Positions 15,182 through 24,099 of a stretch of 39,877 nt of DNA are shown in pieces. This DNA comes from Aequorivita sp. UBA3180 (GTDB lineage: Bacteria > Bacteroidota > Bacteroidia > Flavobacteriales > Flavobacteriaceae). Under the pieces are notes generated by a model. It ran no database searches and was not told the origin of the DNA. It saw only the letters and a program-made list of their open reading frames with translations. Location of the stretch: the NCBI GenBank assembly GCA_002364215.1, contig DEXQ01000005.1:1-39877 (forward strand), read 5' to 3'. The translations under genes were made by a program, and so were the position numbers. Every line of letters begins with the position of its first letter. Positions within the stretch are counted from its first letter, which is position 1.

Positions 15182-17674
15182 ATGCGTTTTAAATTACTTC
15201 TACTTTTTACATTATTTTTTGGTTCTTTTGTCGTTCAGGCACAGGAATACCTTGAGATGATTGATGCGGGTACCTATAAGGTACAAGAGATTATTGACAG
15301 TGCCGAAGCTTACTTTGCCGATAAAGACAAAGGTCGTGGAAGTGGGTACAAACAATTTAAAAGATGGGAGTACAACGCTCTCAGAAGAGTGAAAGAGGAT
15401 GGGTATCTTCCTACAACCGAGGAGCGTTTAAACGAACTTCAAAAATGGAATGCTTATTTAAATGAAACGGCATCCAGCCGTCGTGTGCTTCCGGATAACT
15501 GGCAAGAATTAGGTCCAACATCTTGGAACGCTACATCAGGATGGAACCCAGGTGTAGGTAGAATTACGGGTCTTGCTATAGACGAGGGAGATGCAAACCA
15601 TATGATTGTTGGCGCAAATACCGGCGGTGTTTGGAGAACCACCGATGGCGCCCAGACTTGGACGCCTTTAAGTGATTATTTCTCTAACTTATCGGTTTAT
15701 TCAGTTGCTATAGATCCAACAGATTCTGACACCTATTTTTTTGGTTCAAATAGTGGAAAAATATTTAAATCAACCGATGCTGGAGCCACTTGGAATGTTC
15801 TGGGAACTATTGGAAGCAGTAGGGTAAACAAGATAGTAATCAACCCGTCTAATACTAACATGATATTTGGTACTTCTGAAAACTCTGGAATTTATAGAAC
15901 CACAGATGGCGGTGCCAATTGGGTGAAAGTAGTTTCAGGAGACAATAGCGGTTATGATGTCGAATTTAAACCAGGCGATCTTTCAGTAGTATACGCTTCA
16001 GGAAGCGGTTTTCATAAATCTACAGATGGTGGAGCCACATTCACTACAATTGGCGGTTTTACCTCTGGGGCAAAAATGATTGGTGTTTCTGCAGATGACG
16101 CAAACGTGGTGTATGTTTTGGAAGCAAACGGTGGTAGATTTGGTGGGTTTTATACTTCCAATGATAGCGGTAGTTCCTTCACAAAATTAAATCACGGAGG
16201 CCTTAACTTCTTTGGTTATAGCACTAGCGGAAATGACAATAGCGGTCAAGCTCCTCGCGATATGGGGATTGCGGTTAACCCCACTGATGTAAATGAAGTG
16301 CATATTGCAGGAATCCTTACTTGGCGCTCCACAAACGGGGGTGTTAATTTCTCGTGTACTTCAGATTGGATTCCAGGAAACGCTTCTTCTCAAAATATTG
16401 GTTACTGCCACGCCGATGTAGATGATCTTCAGTTCTACGGAACTTCTCTATTTGCGGTTACCGATGGAGGTGTTTTTAAAGCTGCAAATACAGGAACAGT
16501 TACTGCCAATTATTACGAAGATTTAACCGATGGTTTAGGAATTCGTCAATTTTATAAAATAGGAGTTTCACAAACAGCTGATGTTATAGTTTCAGGAGGT
16601 TCCCAGGATAATGGCACCTCGTTTTATACTGCCGCTACTGGATGGAGAGATTGGTTGGGAGCAGATGGTATGGAATCATTTATAGATAAAACCAACAATA
16701 ATTTATTTTACGGTACTACCCAGGGAGGTCAACTTTATCGTTCCAATAACGGAGGAAGTTCCTATACTGGCCTTAACGAGCCTGGAAATGGATCAGGAAA
16801 TTGGGTTACTCCATTTGAGCAAGATCCGATTACTGATAACGTAATATATGTAGGATACAATGTAGTTTACAAGTCTACAACTTTTGGTGGAAGCTGGACG
16901 GCAGCTTCACAAAATTTAGGTGCAAATCTTGATAATTTAAAAATTGCACCTTCCGATAACCAAATAATGTATGCTTCCAGATCGGCATTTCTTTTCAAAA
17001 CAACTGATGGGGGAGCAACCGATTGGGTGCAAACTACAAGCGCTGGCGGAGCAATTAATTCAATAGCAATACATCCTACGGACCCTAATAAAATTGCCGT
17101 AGCCGTAACTTCAACTAACCGTGTAATGGTTTCAAATGATGGAGGCGCAACTTGGATAAACTATAAAAAGAACCTTCCAAATTTTAGTGCTTTTGCGGTA
17201 GTATGGGATGATAATGGTCAAGATGGACTGTATCTGGGTATGGATTACGGAATTTATTATATAGACAATACCTTCACAGATTGGCAGCCTTACAGTAACC
17301 TGTTGCCAAATGTATATGTAAATGAGTTGGAAATTAACAAAGTTGATGGCTTGCTGTATGCAGGAACTTACGGAAGAGGCCTTTGGGCATCTCCATTGGT
17401 GACTGGTGTTGCGGGAATTGAAGATAGAATTTCTGAAAATAACGTGTCTTTATATCCAAACCCAGCAAACTCTCAATTTACCATTGCCTTACCAAAGGCG
17501 ATGAAAGCTGAAATCAGGGTTTTTGATATTTCCGGAAAACTTCTCCTTAAGGAAGCAAAACAATTAATTTCAAACAAACATTCAATTGATGTTTCGTCAC
17601 TTTCAAGCGGAACGTACTTTGTTCGCATTAACAGTGAAGAAGGGACAGCAACCAAAAAACTTCTTATAAAATAA
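15182..17674 (+). CDS. T9SS-exported Asp-box (VPS10/sortilin-like) beta-propeller protein
   Basis: An 830-residue protein with a signal peptide (MRFKLLLLFTLFFGSFVVQA). The body is made of repeated Asp-box/BNR motifs of the form S/T-x-D-x-G-x-T-W: TTDGAQTW, STDAGATW, TTDGGANW, STDGGATF, SNDSGSSF, STNGGVNF, SNNGGSSY, STTFGGSW, TTDGGATDW, SNDGGATW. These are typical of one or two sortilin-like propellers. Residues ~750-830 are a T9SS type A sorting domain (VSLYPNPANSQFTIALP, FDISGKLLLKEA, SSLSSGTYFVRI, KKLLIK), so the protein should be exported and anchored or released at the surface. Enzymatic activity is not evident: no sialidase or glycosidase catalytic set was seen. Monocistronic, with a terminator directly after. 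Confidence 0.92.
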   Translation: MRFKLLLLFTLFFGSFVVQAQEYLEMIDAGTYKVQEIIDSAEAYFADKDKGRGSGYKQFKRWEYNALRRVKEDGYLPTTEERLNELQKWNAYLNETASSRRVLPDNWQELGPTSWNATSGWNPGVGRITGLAIDEGDANHMIVGANTGGVWRTTDGAQTWTPLSDYFSNLSVYSVAIDPTDSDTYFFGSNSGKIFKSTDAGATWNVLGTIGSSRVNKIVINPSNTNMIFGTSENSGIYRTTDGGANWVKVVSGDNSGYDVEFKPGDLSVVYASGSGFHKSTDGGATFTTIGGFTSGAKMIGVSADDANVVYVLEANGGRFGGFYTSNDSGSSFTKLNHGGLNFFGYSTSGNDNSGQAPRDMGIAVNPTDVNEVHIAGILTWRSTNGGVNFSCTSDWIPGNASSQNIGYCHADVDDLQFYGTSLFAVTDGGVFKAANTGTVTANYYEDLTDGLGIRQFYKIGVSQTADVIVSGGSQDNGTSFYTAATGWRDWLGADGMESFIDKTNNNLFYGTTQGGQLYRSNNGGSSYTGLNEPGNGSGNWVTPFEQDPITDNVIYVGYNVVYKSTTFGGSWTAASQNLGANLDNLKIAPSDNQIMYASRSAFLFKTTDGGATDWVQTTSAGGAINSIAIHPTDPNKIAVAVTSTNRVMVSNDGGATWINYKKNLPNFSAFAVVWDDNGQDGLYLGMDYGIYYIDNTFTDWQPYSNLLPNVYVNELEINKVDGLLYAGTYGRGLWASPLVTGVAGIEDRISENNVSLYPNPANSQFTIALPKAMKAEIRVFDISGKLLLKEAKQLISNKHSIDVSSLSSGTYFVRINSEEGTATKKLLIK

Positions 17675-17694
17675 AAGGTTTTTATTATAATAGG

Positions 17695-17733
17695 AATGCT
17701 TCAGGAAAAGTCACTTTTTCTGAAGCATTTTTT
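17695..17733 (+). terminator. Rho-independent terminator
   Basis: Stem AATGCTTCAG...CTGAAGCATT (17695-17709 with 17715-17729, one G-T pair), loop GTCAC, then a T-run. It lies about 20 bases after the Asp-box protein gene. Confidence 0.88.
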
Positions 17734-17758
17734 TTAACTTGCCAGCACGAATTAAGCT

Positions 17759-18379
17759 ATGGAATTTTCTTCAAAACTTCTTGAAAATGCGGTGAATGAA
17801 ATGTCCCAACTCCCTGGAATTGGCAAGCGTACGGCACTTCGTTTAGTACTTCATTTACTTAAACAGCCCAAGGAGCAATCACAAAAATTAGCAGCTGGAT
17901 TGGTAAAAATGCGCGAGGAAATAAACTTCTGTGCAAATTGCCATAATATAAGTGATACAAAACTCTGTGAAATTTGTACTAATCCGCGTCGCGATGAACA
18001 ACTGGTTTGTGTTGTTGAGGACATTCGCGATGTAATGGCCATAGAAAATACGAGTCAATATCGTGGACACTACCACGTTTTGGGCGGAAAAATTTCCCCG
18101 ATGGACGGCATTGGCCCAGGCGATTTGACGATTCCTTCCTTAGTTGAAAAAGTAAAGACCGGAAACGTCCGTGAGCTTATTTTTGCGCTCAGCTCCACAA
18201 TGGAAGGCGATACAACCAATTTTTACATCTATAAACAAATTGAACCCTACAATATAACCACCACCACCATTGCCCGTGGAATTTCGGTAGGCGATGAACT
18301 TGAGTATGCAGATGAGGTTACCCTTGGCCGAAGTATTTTACATCGTATTCCTTTTGAATCTTCTTTAAAAAGCACGTAA
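17759..18379 (+). CDS. recR: Recombination protein RecR
   Basis: Works with RecF/RecO in RecA loading at gaps and in daughter-strand gap repair. 206 residues, normal length. N-terminal HhH (MSQLPGIGKRTALRLVLHLL), the Cys4 zinc site CANCHNISDTKLCEIC, a Toprim domain (LVCVVEDIRDVMAIENTSQY) and the C-terminal Walker-like GISVGDELEYADEVTLGRS. The glycosyltransferase gene follows after three bases, so the two form an operon. Confidence 0.97.
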   Translation: MEFSSKLLENAVNEMSQLPGIGKRTALRLVLHLLKQPKEQSQKLAAGLVKMREEINFCANCHNISDTKLCEICTNPRRDEQLVCVVEDIRDVMAIENTSQYRGHYHVLGGKISPMDGIGPGDLTIPSLVEKVKTGNVRELIFALSSTMEGDTTNFYIYKQIEPYNITTTTIARGISVGDELEYADEVTLGRSILHRIPFESSLKST

Positions 18380-18382
18380 GTT

Positions 18383-19504
18383 TTGAAACTATCTGTCGTT
18401 ATACTTAATTATAATGTTCGTTATTTTTTGGAACAATGCATTCGTTCGGTTCAAAAGGCTACCAAATATTGGGATGCTGAAATCATTGTTATTGACAATG
18501 ACTCCAAGGACGATAGCTGCCAGATGGTAGAATCCCTTTTTCCAAATGTAGTTTTAATTGAAAACAAGGAAAATGTAGGCTTCAGTAAAGCAAACAATCA
18601 AGCCGTAGCCGTTGCAAAGGGCGAGTACGTTTGTATTCTGAACCCAGATACTGCTGTCTCTGAAGATACCTTTAGAAAAACCATTGAATATTATGAGAGT
18701 ATCGAAAATATTGGTGCGCTCGGTGTTTATTTGATGGATGGAACTGGAAACTTCCTGCCCGAAAGCAAAAGAAACCTTCCTACCCCAAAGGTTTCTTTGA
18801 TGAAACTTACCGGTTTTACACAGAAATATTATGCAAATCATATAATTGAAAGTGAAAAAGGCTCGGTTGAGGTGCTCGTGGGAGCTTTTATGCTTTTGAA
18901 AAGAAGCATTTACAACCAAGTGGGCGGGTTTGATGAAGACTATTTTATGTATGGTGAAGACATAGATTTTTCATATAAAATAACAAAGGCAGGATATCAA
19001 AACCATTATTTTGGTGACACTACCGTGCTTCACTATAAAGGCGAAAGCACCAAGAAGGACGATGCCTATTTTGAACGTTTCTATGGCGCAATGCAGATTT
19101 TTTACCAAAAGCATTTCAACAAAAATTTTCTGTTGGGAAGTTCCGTTTCTGCCGGGGTTGCCTTGGCCAAAGCGGCACATAAAATCTCTTTCGATAAAAA
19201 AGTGGAACCACTTCCAAATTTGGAACGGAATTACTTCTTCACCGAAAATATTGAATTGCTGGAAAACCTTTCAGAATGTACAGCCACTGTTTTCCAAATG
19301 GTTTCAAAAAATATGCATCCCCTGATTTCCTTACAAAATAGCTTGGTGGTGTTTGATGCAGAATATATTTCTTATGCTGAAATTTTCAAATTGATGAAAC
19401 AATTGAAGAATAAAAACAATCTTTTCCGCATACGTCCTTCGGGCTGCAACTTTATAATAGGGAGCGACCAAAGCGACGAAAAGGGCGGCGTGGTTGTTTT
19501 TTAA
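18383..19504 (+). CDS. Family 2 glycosyltransferase
   Basis: The start must be the TTG at 18383: it gives LKLSVVILNYNVRYF, the canonical GT2 first strand, and the next ATG is 46 residues inside the fold. The GT-A fold is shown by VVILNYN, IIVIDNDSKDDS, ENVGFSKANNQA, NPDTAVS (DXD-like site) and GAFMLLKRSIYNQVGGFDED with YGEDIDFSYK, like rhamnosyltransferase-type enzymes. Residues ~270-373 are a C-terminal extension with no membrane helices that I can see and no recognised domain. Likely builds surface polysaccharide or O-antigen; donor and acceptor are unknown. Downstream of recR by three bases. Confidence 0.9.
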   Translation: MKLSVVILNYNVRYFLEQCIRSVQKATKYWDAEIIVIDNDSKDDSCQMVESLFPNVVLIENKENVGFSKANNQAVAVAKGEYVCILNPDTAVSEDTFRKTIEYYESIENIGALGVYLMDGTGNFLPESKRNLPTPKVSLMKLTGFTQKYYANHIIESEKGSVEVLVGAFMLLKRSIYNQVGGFDEDYFMYGEDIDFSYKITKAGYQNHYFGDTTVLHYKGESTKKDDAYFERFYGAMQIFYQKHFNKNFLLGSSVSAGVALAKAAHKISFDKKVEPLPNLERNYFFTENIELLENLSECTATVFQMVSKNMHPLISLQNSLVVFDAEYISYAEIFKLMKQLKNKNNLFRIRPSGCNFIIGSDQSDEKGGVVVF

Positions 19505-19537
19505 GAAATTTGAAACCCAGAACGAACAAATTTTAAC

Positions 19538-19545
19538 TAATTTTG
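19538..19545 (+). promoter_or_regulatory. Probable -7 box for the E2 gene
   Basis: TAATTTTG matches TAnnTTTG, 57 bases before the ATG at 19603. No good TTG in the expected window upstream. Confidence 0.5.
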
Positions 19546-19602
19546 CAAGGTTTTTAAAACAAGCGCATTTGTGCTTACCAAATTCGACATTGAAAAAGTA
19601 TT

Positions 19603-20925
19603 ATGGCAAAATTTGAATTGAAACTGCCCAAAATGGGTGAAAGCGTTGCAGAGGCAACTTTAACCAACTGGCTAAAGGAAGTGGGAGATACCATTGAGGC
19701 TGATGAGGCCGTTCTTGAAATCGCTACCGATAAGGTGGATAGCGAAGTGCCCAGCGAGGTAGATGGCGTTTTGATTGAAAAACTTTTCAACGTTGATGAT
19801 GTGGTGCAAGTAGGCCAAACCATCGCCATAATTGAAACTGCCGGAAGCAACGGCACTGAGAAAACGACTGCTGAAAGCACTCCTTCCCCAGAAGTTGTGA
19901 AGGAAGTTGAAAAGCAAGTGGAAACCGCCAAACAAGCTACCCAAGCTCCAATCGAAAATACGGGCGACCGGTTTTATTCACCTTTGGTGAAGAATATTGC
20001 AGCTGCCGAGAATATTTCACAGGAAGAACTGGACGGAATTTCGGGCACCGGAAAAGACGGGCGCGTAACCAAAAACGATATTTTGGAATATGTTGAAAAC
20101 CGTTCTTCTGCTAAAGCAACAACCCTGCAGCCACAAACAGCTGTTGAGGCCAAAAATCCTGAAACAGCAAAAGCTGCAGAACCTGCTAAGCCTAAAGCTT
20201 CAGTTTCGGTAAATGGTGAAGATGAAATTGTTGAAATGACCCGAATGGGCAAACTTATTGCGCACCACATGGTTGAAAGTACACAAACTTCAGCGCACGT
20301 GCAGTCTTTTGTGGAGTGCGATGTTACCAACGTTTGGAACTGGAGAAATAAAGTGAAGAATGCCTTTGCAAAACGCGAAGGAGAGAATTTAACCTTCACG
20401 CCAATATTTATGGAAGCGGTTGCAAAAGCGCTGAAAGACTTCCCGATGATGAATATTGCGGTTGACGGCAACAATATTATTAAGCGTAAAAACATAAATC
20501 TGGGAATGGCTGTGGCCTTACCTGACGGAAATCTAATTGTTCCGGTAATAAAAAATGCAGACAGATTAAATCTGGTTGGAATGAGCAAAGCGGTGAACGA
20601 CCTTGCTAACCGTGCGCGCGAAAACAAACTGAAACCAGACGAGATACAGGGCGGAACCTACACGGTTACCAATGTTGGAACCTTTGGAAGCATCATGGGA
20701 ACGCCAATTATCAACCAACCGCAAGTAGGTATTCTCGCATTGGGCGCTATCAGAAAAGTACCTGCGGTTATTGAAACCCCAGAAGGTGATTTTATTGGTA
20801 TTCGCCATAAAATGTTCCTTTCGCATAGTTATGACCATAGAGTTGTGAATGGTGCTTTGGGAGGACAATTTGTAAAACGTGTTGCCGATTATTTGGAAGC
20901 ATGGGATGTGAACAGAGAAATTTAA
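19603..20925 (+). CDS. Dihydrolipoamide acyltransferase (E2) of a 2-oxoacid dehydrogenase complex
   Basis: 440 residues in the standard E2 order. The lipoyl domain carries Lys44 in IATDKVDSEVPSEV. An Ala/Pro/Glu-rich linker follows. The E3/E1-binding domain lies at ~123-165 (FYSPLVKNIAAAENI...GRVTKNDILEYVE), then a second linker and the CAT-like acyltransferase domain. The active-site His412 is in SYDHRVVNGALGG. The usual motif is HRxxDG, but here the Asp is Asn416. The DKVDSEV lipoyl context and single-lipoyl layout favour the branched-chain (Bkd) type over pyruvate or oxoglutarate, but this is not certain. The E1 and E3 genes are not in the window. It would feed branched acyl-CoA primers to FabH (inference). 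Monocistronic with a terminator. Confidence 0.93.
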   Translation: MAKFELKLPKMGESVAEATLTNWLKEVGDTIEADEAVLEIATDKVDSEVPSEVDGVLIEKLFNVDDVVQVGQTIAIIETAGSNGTEKTTAESTPSPEVVKEVEKQVETAKQATQAPIENTGDRFYSPLVKNIAAAENISQEELDGISGTGKDGRVTKNDILEYVENRSSAKATTLQPQTAVEAKNPETAKAAEPAKPKASVSVNGEDEIVEMTRMGKLIAHHMVESTQTSAHVQSFVECDVTNVWNWRNKVKNAFAKREGENLTFTPIFMEAVAKALKDFPMMNIAVDGNNIIKRKNINLGMAVALPDGNLIVPVIKNADRLNLVGMSKAVNDLANRARENKLKPDEIQGGTYTVTNVGTFGSIMGTPIINQPQVGILALGAIRKVPAVIETPEGDFIGIRHKMFLSHSYDHRVVNGALGGQFVKRVADYLEAWDVNREI

Positions 20926-20945
20926 TTTCACATATATTATAATGT

Positions 20946-20983
20946 AAAAGGGGATTTTGGAAGCAAAATCCCCTTTTCTTTTT
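20946..20983 (+). terminator. Rho-independent terminator after the E2 gene
   Basis: Perfect 13-base stem AAAAGGGGATTTT (20946-20958) with AAAATCCCCTTTT (20965-20977), loop GGAAGC, then T-rich sequence. Confidence 0.9.
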
Positions 20984-21012
20984 TAAAGTTCCTTCAAAAC
21001 TTCAATAAAAAG

Positions 21013-21020
21013 TATCTTTG
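21013..21020 (+). promoter_or_regulatory. Probable -7 box for the exonuclease-FAH-Hpt-CinA operon
   Basis: TATCTTTG, a full match to TAnnTTTG, 18 bases before the ATG at 21038. This implies a very short leader. The -33 TTG is not obvious. Confidence 0.6.
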
Positions 21021-21037
21021 CAAAACAAAAAAAAACA

Positions 21038-21811
21038 ATGGAACTCAATTTAAAAAAACCAATCTGTTTCTTCGACCTTGAAACCACTGGAATCAATGTT
21101 GCAACAGACAGAATTGTTGAAATAGCAATCTTAAAAGTATTTCCAAACGGAAACAAGGAAAGCCACACTTGGCGTGTAAATCCAGAAATGCCCATTCCCG
21201 CAGAATCTTCCGCAATCCACGGAATTACTGATGAAATGGTTGCCAACGAACCAACCTTTAAGGAATTGGCGCCAAAAGTTTACGGTTTAATAAAAGACAG
21301 TGATCTAGGTGGTTTTAATTCAAACCGTTTTGACATTCCATTGCTGGCCGAAGAATTGCTTCGTGCTGAGGTGGATTTTGATATGAAAAAAGCACTTTCG
21401 GTAGATGTGCAAACTATTTTCCACAAAATGGAAAAGCGTACTCTGGAAGCAGCCTATAAATTTTATTGCAACAAAGATTTAACCGATGCGCACAGTGCCG
21501 CTGCTGATACAAACGCAACCTACGAGGTTCTAAAGGCACAGCTTGACAAATATCCTGATTTGGAAAATGATGTAAATTTCCTTGCAGATTTTAGTTCGCA
21601 CCGTGACCATGCAGATTTTGCAGGTTTCATAAGCTACAACGAGGATGGCGTTGAGATTTTTTCCTTTGGAAAATACAAAGGAAATTTAGTTACCGAAATT
21701 TTGGAAAAAGACTCCGGCTACTTTGGCTGGTTGCTGAATGCCGATTTTCCTTTGTACACTAAGCAGGTGCTCACCCGCATTCGGCTTCAAAAGTTAAATA
21801 CAAAATTCTAA
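21038..21811 (+). CDS. DnaQ/ExoX-like 3'-5' exonuclease
   Basis: 257 residues. The N-terminal DEDDh exonuclease shows FFDLETTG (Asp13, Glu15), HGITDEMV, GGFNSNRFDIPLL and DAHSAAADT (His and Asp of motif III). After residue ~200 is a DUF3820/ExoX-C-like module (FGKYKGNLVTEILEKDSGYF), as in exodeoxyribonuclease X-type proteins. It should degrade DNA 3' ends with two metal ions, in repair or as a free-standing proofreading-like nuclease. It is not the polymerase III epsilon subunit of enterics: it has the extra C-terminal module and lacks a clear clamp-binding tail. First gene of a tight run (7 bases to the next). Confidence 0.88.
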   Translation: MELNLKKPICFFDLETTGINVATDRIVEIAILKVFPNGNKESHTWRVNPEMPIPAESSAIHGITDEMVANEPTFKELAPKVYGLIKDSDLGGFNSNRFDIPLLAEELLRAEVDFDMKKALSVDVQTIFHKMEKRTLEAAYKFYCNKDLTDAHSAAADTNATYEVLKAQLDKYPDLENDVNFLADFSSHRDHADFAGFISYNEDGVEIFSFGKYKGNLVTEILEKDSGYFGWLLNADFPLYTKQVLTRIRLQKLNTKF

Positions 21812-21818
21812 ATTTATA

Positions 21819-22430
21819 ATGAAGATAATCTGTATAGGTCGAAATTATGCAGACCACATTAAAGAACTGGACAACGCAAAACCAACCGACCCGGTTATTT
21901 TTTTAAAACCCGACACTGCAATATTATTAAAGAAACAGCCGTTTTTTATTCCAGAGTTTTCAAATGATGTACATTACGAAGTAGAATTGCTAGTTAGGAT
22001 TAATAGGATTGGGAAACACATTGACCAAAAATTCGCCCATAAATATTACGATGAAATCGGTTTGGGAATTGATTTCACGGCACGCGATTTACAGACAGAA
22101 TTAAAGGAAAAGGGGTTGCCCTGGGAAAAAGCAAAAGCGTTTGACGGTTCTGCAGTTATTGGAAACTTCATGGATAAGGAGCAATTTGCAGATATAAATA
22201 ACATAAATTTTAGCTTAAAAAAGAATGGAAAAAATGTTCAAAATGGCAATTCAATGCTGATGATGTGGAAAATTGATGCTTTAATCGAATATATTTCAAA
22301 ATATTTTACCTTGAAAATCGGGGACATTATCTTTACCGGAACTCCCGCAGGTGTTGGCAAGGTTGAAACCAACGATGTTTTGAAGGGGTTTATAGAGGAA
22401 ACCGAAATGTTTTCCATAAAAGTTAAGTGA
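21819..22430 (+). CDS. Fumarylacetoacetate hydrolase (FAH) family protein
   Basis: 203 residues, the compact FAHD1-like length. Motifs: IGRNYADHIKEL, PVIFLKPDTAI, the metal ligands in DVHYEVELLVRI, GLGIDFTARDLQ, KAFDGSAVIG, and GDIIFTGTPAGVGKVETNDVL near the end. FAH-family enzymes cleave C-C bonds in, or decarboxylate, 2-oxo acids such as oxaloacetate, acylpyruvates or aromatic ring-cleavage products. The exact substrate is open; no degradation cluster surrounds it. It is followed one base later by the Hpt gene. Confidence 0.9.
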   Translation: MKIICIGRNYADHIKELDNAKPTDPVIFLKPDTAILLKKQPFFIPEFSNDVHYEVELLVRINRIGKHIDQKFAHKYYDEIGLGIDFTARDLQTELKEKGLPWEKAKAFDGSAVIGNFMDKEQFADINNINFSLKKNGKNVQNGNSMLMMWKIDALIEYISKYFTLKIGDIIFTGTPAGVGKVETNDVLKGFIEETEMFSIKVK

Positions 22431-22431
22431 G

Positions 22432-22773
22432 ATGACCAAATATTATGCAAAGGAGAATCTTAGTGAAATCGCTGATGGGGATCAGGATTTCCTAAAAATA
22501 TTGGCACAGACATTTTTAGATGAAATTCCACCCGATTTGCACTCCATGGAAGAAGCCATCGAGAATGAAAACAGGGAATTGGCATATCAATTTGCCCATA
22601 AAATGAAACCAAACATTGAAATGTTCGGTATAGATGCGCTGAAGGATATTACAAGTATCGAGGCGTGGTCAAAGACATCCAAAAGCAAAGCTACAGTTCT
22701 TCCGCACCTGGAAAATGTGCTTGGCACATTAAACCACGTGTTTGACGAACTGAGAGAAGACTTCCAACTATAA
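22432..22773 (+). CDS. Stand-alone Hpt (histidine phosphotransfer) domain protein
   Basis: 113 residues forming a single four-helix Hpt domain. The phosphorylated His56 lies in FAHKMKPNIEMFGI (usual pattern HxLKxxxxxxG). It would shuttle phosphate between a hybrid kinase and a response regulator; no partner is adjacent, and its companions here are metabolic or repair genes. Two bases separate it from cinA, so it is co-transcribed. Whether phosphorelay activity is retained cannot be told from the sequence, but the His is intact. Confidence 0.85.
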   Translation: MTKYYAKENLSEIADGDQDFLKILAQTFLDEIPPDLHSMEEAIENENRELAYQFAHKMKPNIEMFGIDALKDITSIEAWSKTSKSKATVLPHLENVLGTLNHVFDELREDFQL

Positions 22774-22774
22774 C

Positions 22775-24022
22775 ATGCTCGCAGAAATTATTACCATAGG
22801 CGATGAGATTCTCATAGGCCAGATCGTTGATACCAATTCGGCTTATATTTCAAAAGAATTGAACAGGATTGGGGTAAAGGTCTATCAGATTACCTCGGTA
22901 CAAGATGAAAGGCAACATATTCTGCAAGCATTCGAGGATGCAAAAAAGCACGCTGATTTAGTTATTATCACTGGGGGTTTGGGGCCTACCAAAGACGATA
23001 TAACCAAGCAGACCTTCTGTGATTTTTTTAGTGATACTTTGATCGAAAATCAAAGTGTGATTGAAAACGTAAAGCATCTTTTTGAAAAATACCAGCTCAA
23101 TAAGCCTTTGCCTGCAAATTTTCGCCAAGCAATGGTTCCTTCCAAAGCTACTGTGTTAATGAACCTTTATGGTACCGCTCCAGGAATGTGGATGGAAAAT
23201 GATGAAAGTGTTTTTGTGTCACTCCCTGGTGTGCCCTATGAGATGAAGCATTTGTTACAGGAAGAAGTTTTGCCGCGAGTAACTAAGCGTTTCAATAGGC
23301 CGCATATTTATCACAAAACTCTTCTAACCTATGGATTGGGCGAAAGTGCTATTGCTGAAAGAATCGCCGATTGGGAAAACAGCTTGCCAAAAAATATAAA
23401 ACTTGCATATTTGCCCTCCTTGGGAAAAGTTCGTTTAAGATTGTCATCTAGCGGAAATAATGAGTCGGATTTACAGGAAAGTGTTAATTCAAGAATGGAA
23501 GTTTTAAGTGAAATGCTTTCGGATATCGCCATTGGCTATGAAGACGAAACCAGTATTGTTGGCAGAATTGCGCACATTCTCAATCAAAAAAATCAGACTT
23601 TAAGTTTAGCTGAAAGTTGTTCTGGAGGCGCTATTGCCGAACAGATTACTTCCGAAGCAGGCGCATCATCTTTTTTCTTGGGAGGTATTGTTCCGTATAA
23701 AACAGAACTAAAAACACAGATTCTTGGGGTTCCTTCTTCCTTAATAGAAGAATATACTGTTGTGAGTATTGAAGTGGCAGAAAGCATGGCGGCGAATTGT
23801 TGCAAGCTTTTCAACACAGATTTTGCTATTGCAACCACTGGAATTGCTGGCCCAACAAAAGGCGATGCCGTAGATGAAGTTGGCACGGTATGTATTGCTA
23901 TTGCTTCGCCCAGAGGAATTGTTTCAGAAAAGTTCAGCTTTGGAAATGACCGTTTTCGCGTTATTAAAAAGACAATAAATAAAGCTTTCGAAATGCTTCT
24001 AAAAGAAATTTCAAAAAACTAA
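22775..24022 (+). CDS. cinA: CinA: competence/damage-inducible protein, NMN deamidase
   Basis: 415 residues, the usual two-domain length. The N-terminal molybdopterin-binding-like domain shows EIITIGDEILIGQIVDTNS, ITGGLGPTKDD and YGTAPGMW (COG1058; ADP-ribose pyrophosphatase in family members). The C-terminal CinA domain shows TLSLAESCSGGAIAEQIT, with the catalytic Ser region, and ATTGIAGPTKGD. It converts nicotinamide mononucleotide to nicotinate mononucleotide for NAD salvage. Last gene of the operon before the bL28 promoter. Confidence 0.95.
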   Translation: MLAEIITIGDEILIGQIVDTNSAYISKELNRIGVKVYQITSVQDERQHILQAFEDAKKHADLVIITGGLGPTKDDITKQTFCDFFSDTLIENQSVIENVKHLFEKYQLNKPLPANFRQAMVPSKATVLMNLYGTAPGMWMENDESVFVSLPGVPYEMKHLLQEEVLPRVTKRFNRPHIYHKTLLTYGLGESAIAERIADWENSLPKNIKLAYLPSLGKVRLRLSSSGNNESDLQESVNSRMEVLSEMLSDIAIGYEDETSIVGRIAHILNQKNQTLSLAESCSGGAIAEQITSEAGASSFFLGGIVPYKTELKTQILGVPSSLIEEYTVVSIEVAESMAANCCKLFNTDFAIATTGIAGPTKGDAVDEVGTVCIAIASPRGIVSEKFSFGNDRFRVIKKTINKAFEMLLKEISKN

Positions 24023-24032
24023 TTTTCTTTTG

Positions 24033-24063
24033 TTGTACATCACAAAAGAATTACTTAAATTTG
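24033..24063 (+). promoter_or_regulatory. Promoter of the bL28-bL33 operon
   Basis: TTG (24033-24035), a 20-base spacer and TAAATTTG (24056-24063) fit the Bacteroidota -33/-7 pattern well. It is 36 bases before rpmB. Confidence 0.7.
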
Positions 24064-24099
24064 CACCCTGTTTTAAAAATAACTTAAAAAGGTTAAGGA

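Noticed and set aside
15182..17674. Sialidase or other glycosidase call for the Asp-box protein
   Set aside because: Only structural Asp-boxes were seen; no Arg triad, Tyr/Glu nucleophile pair or other glycosidase active site.
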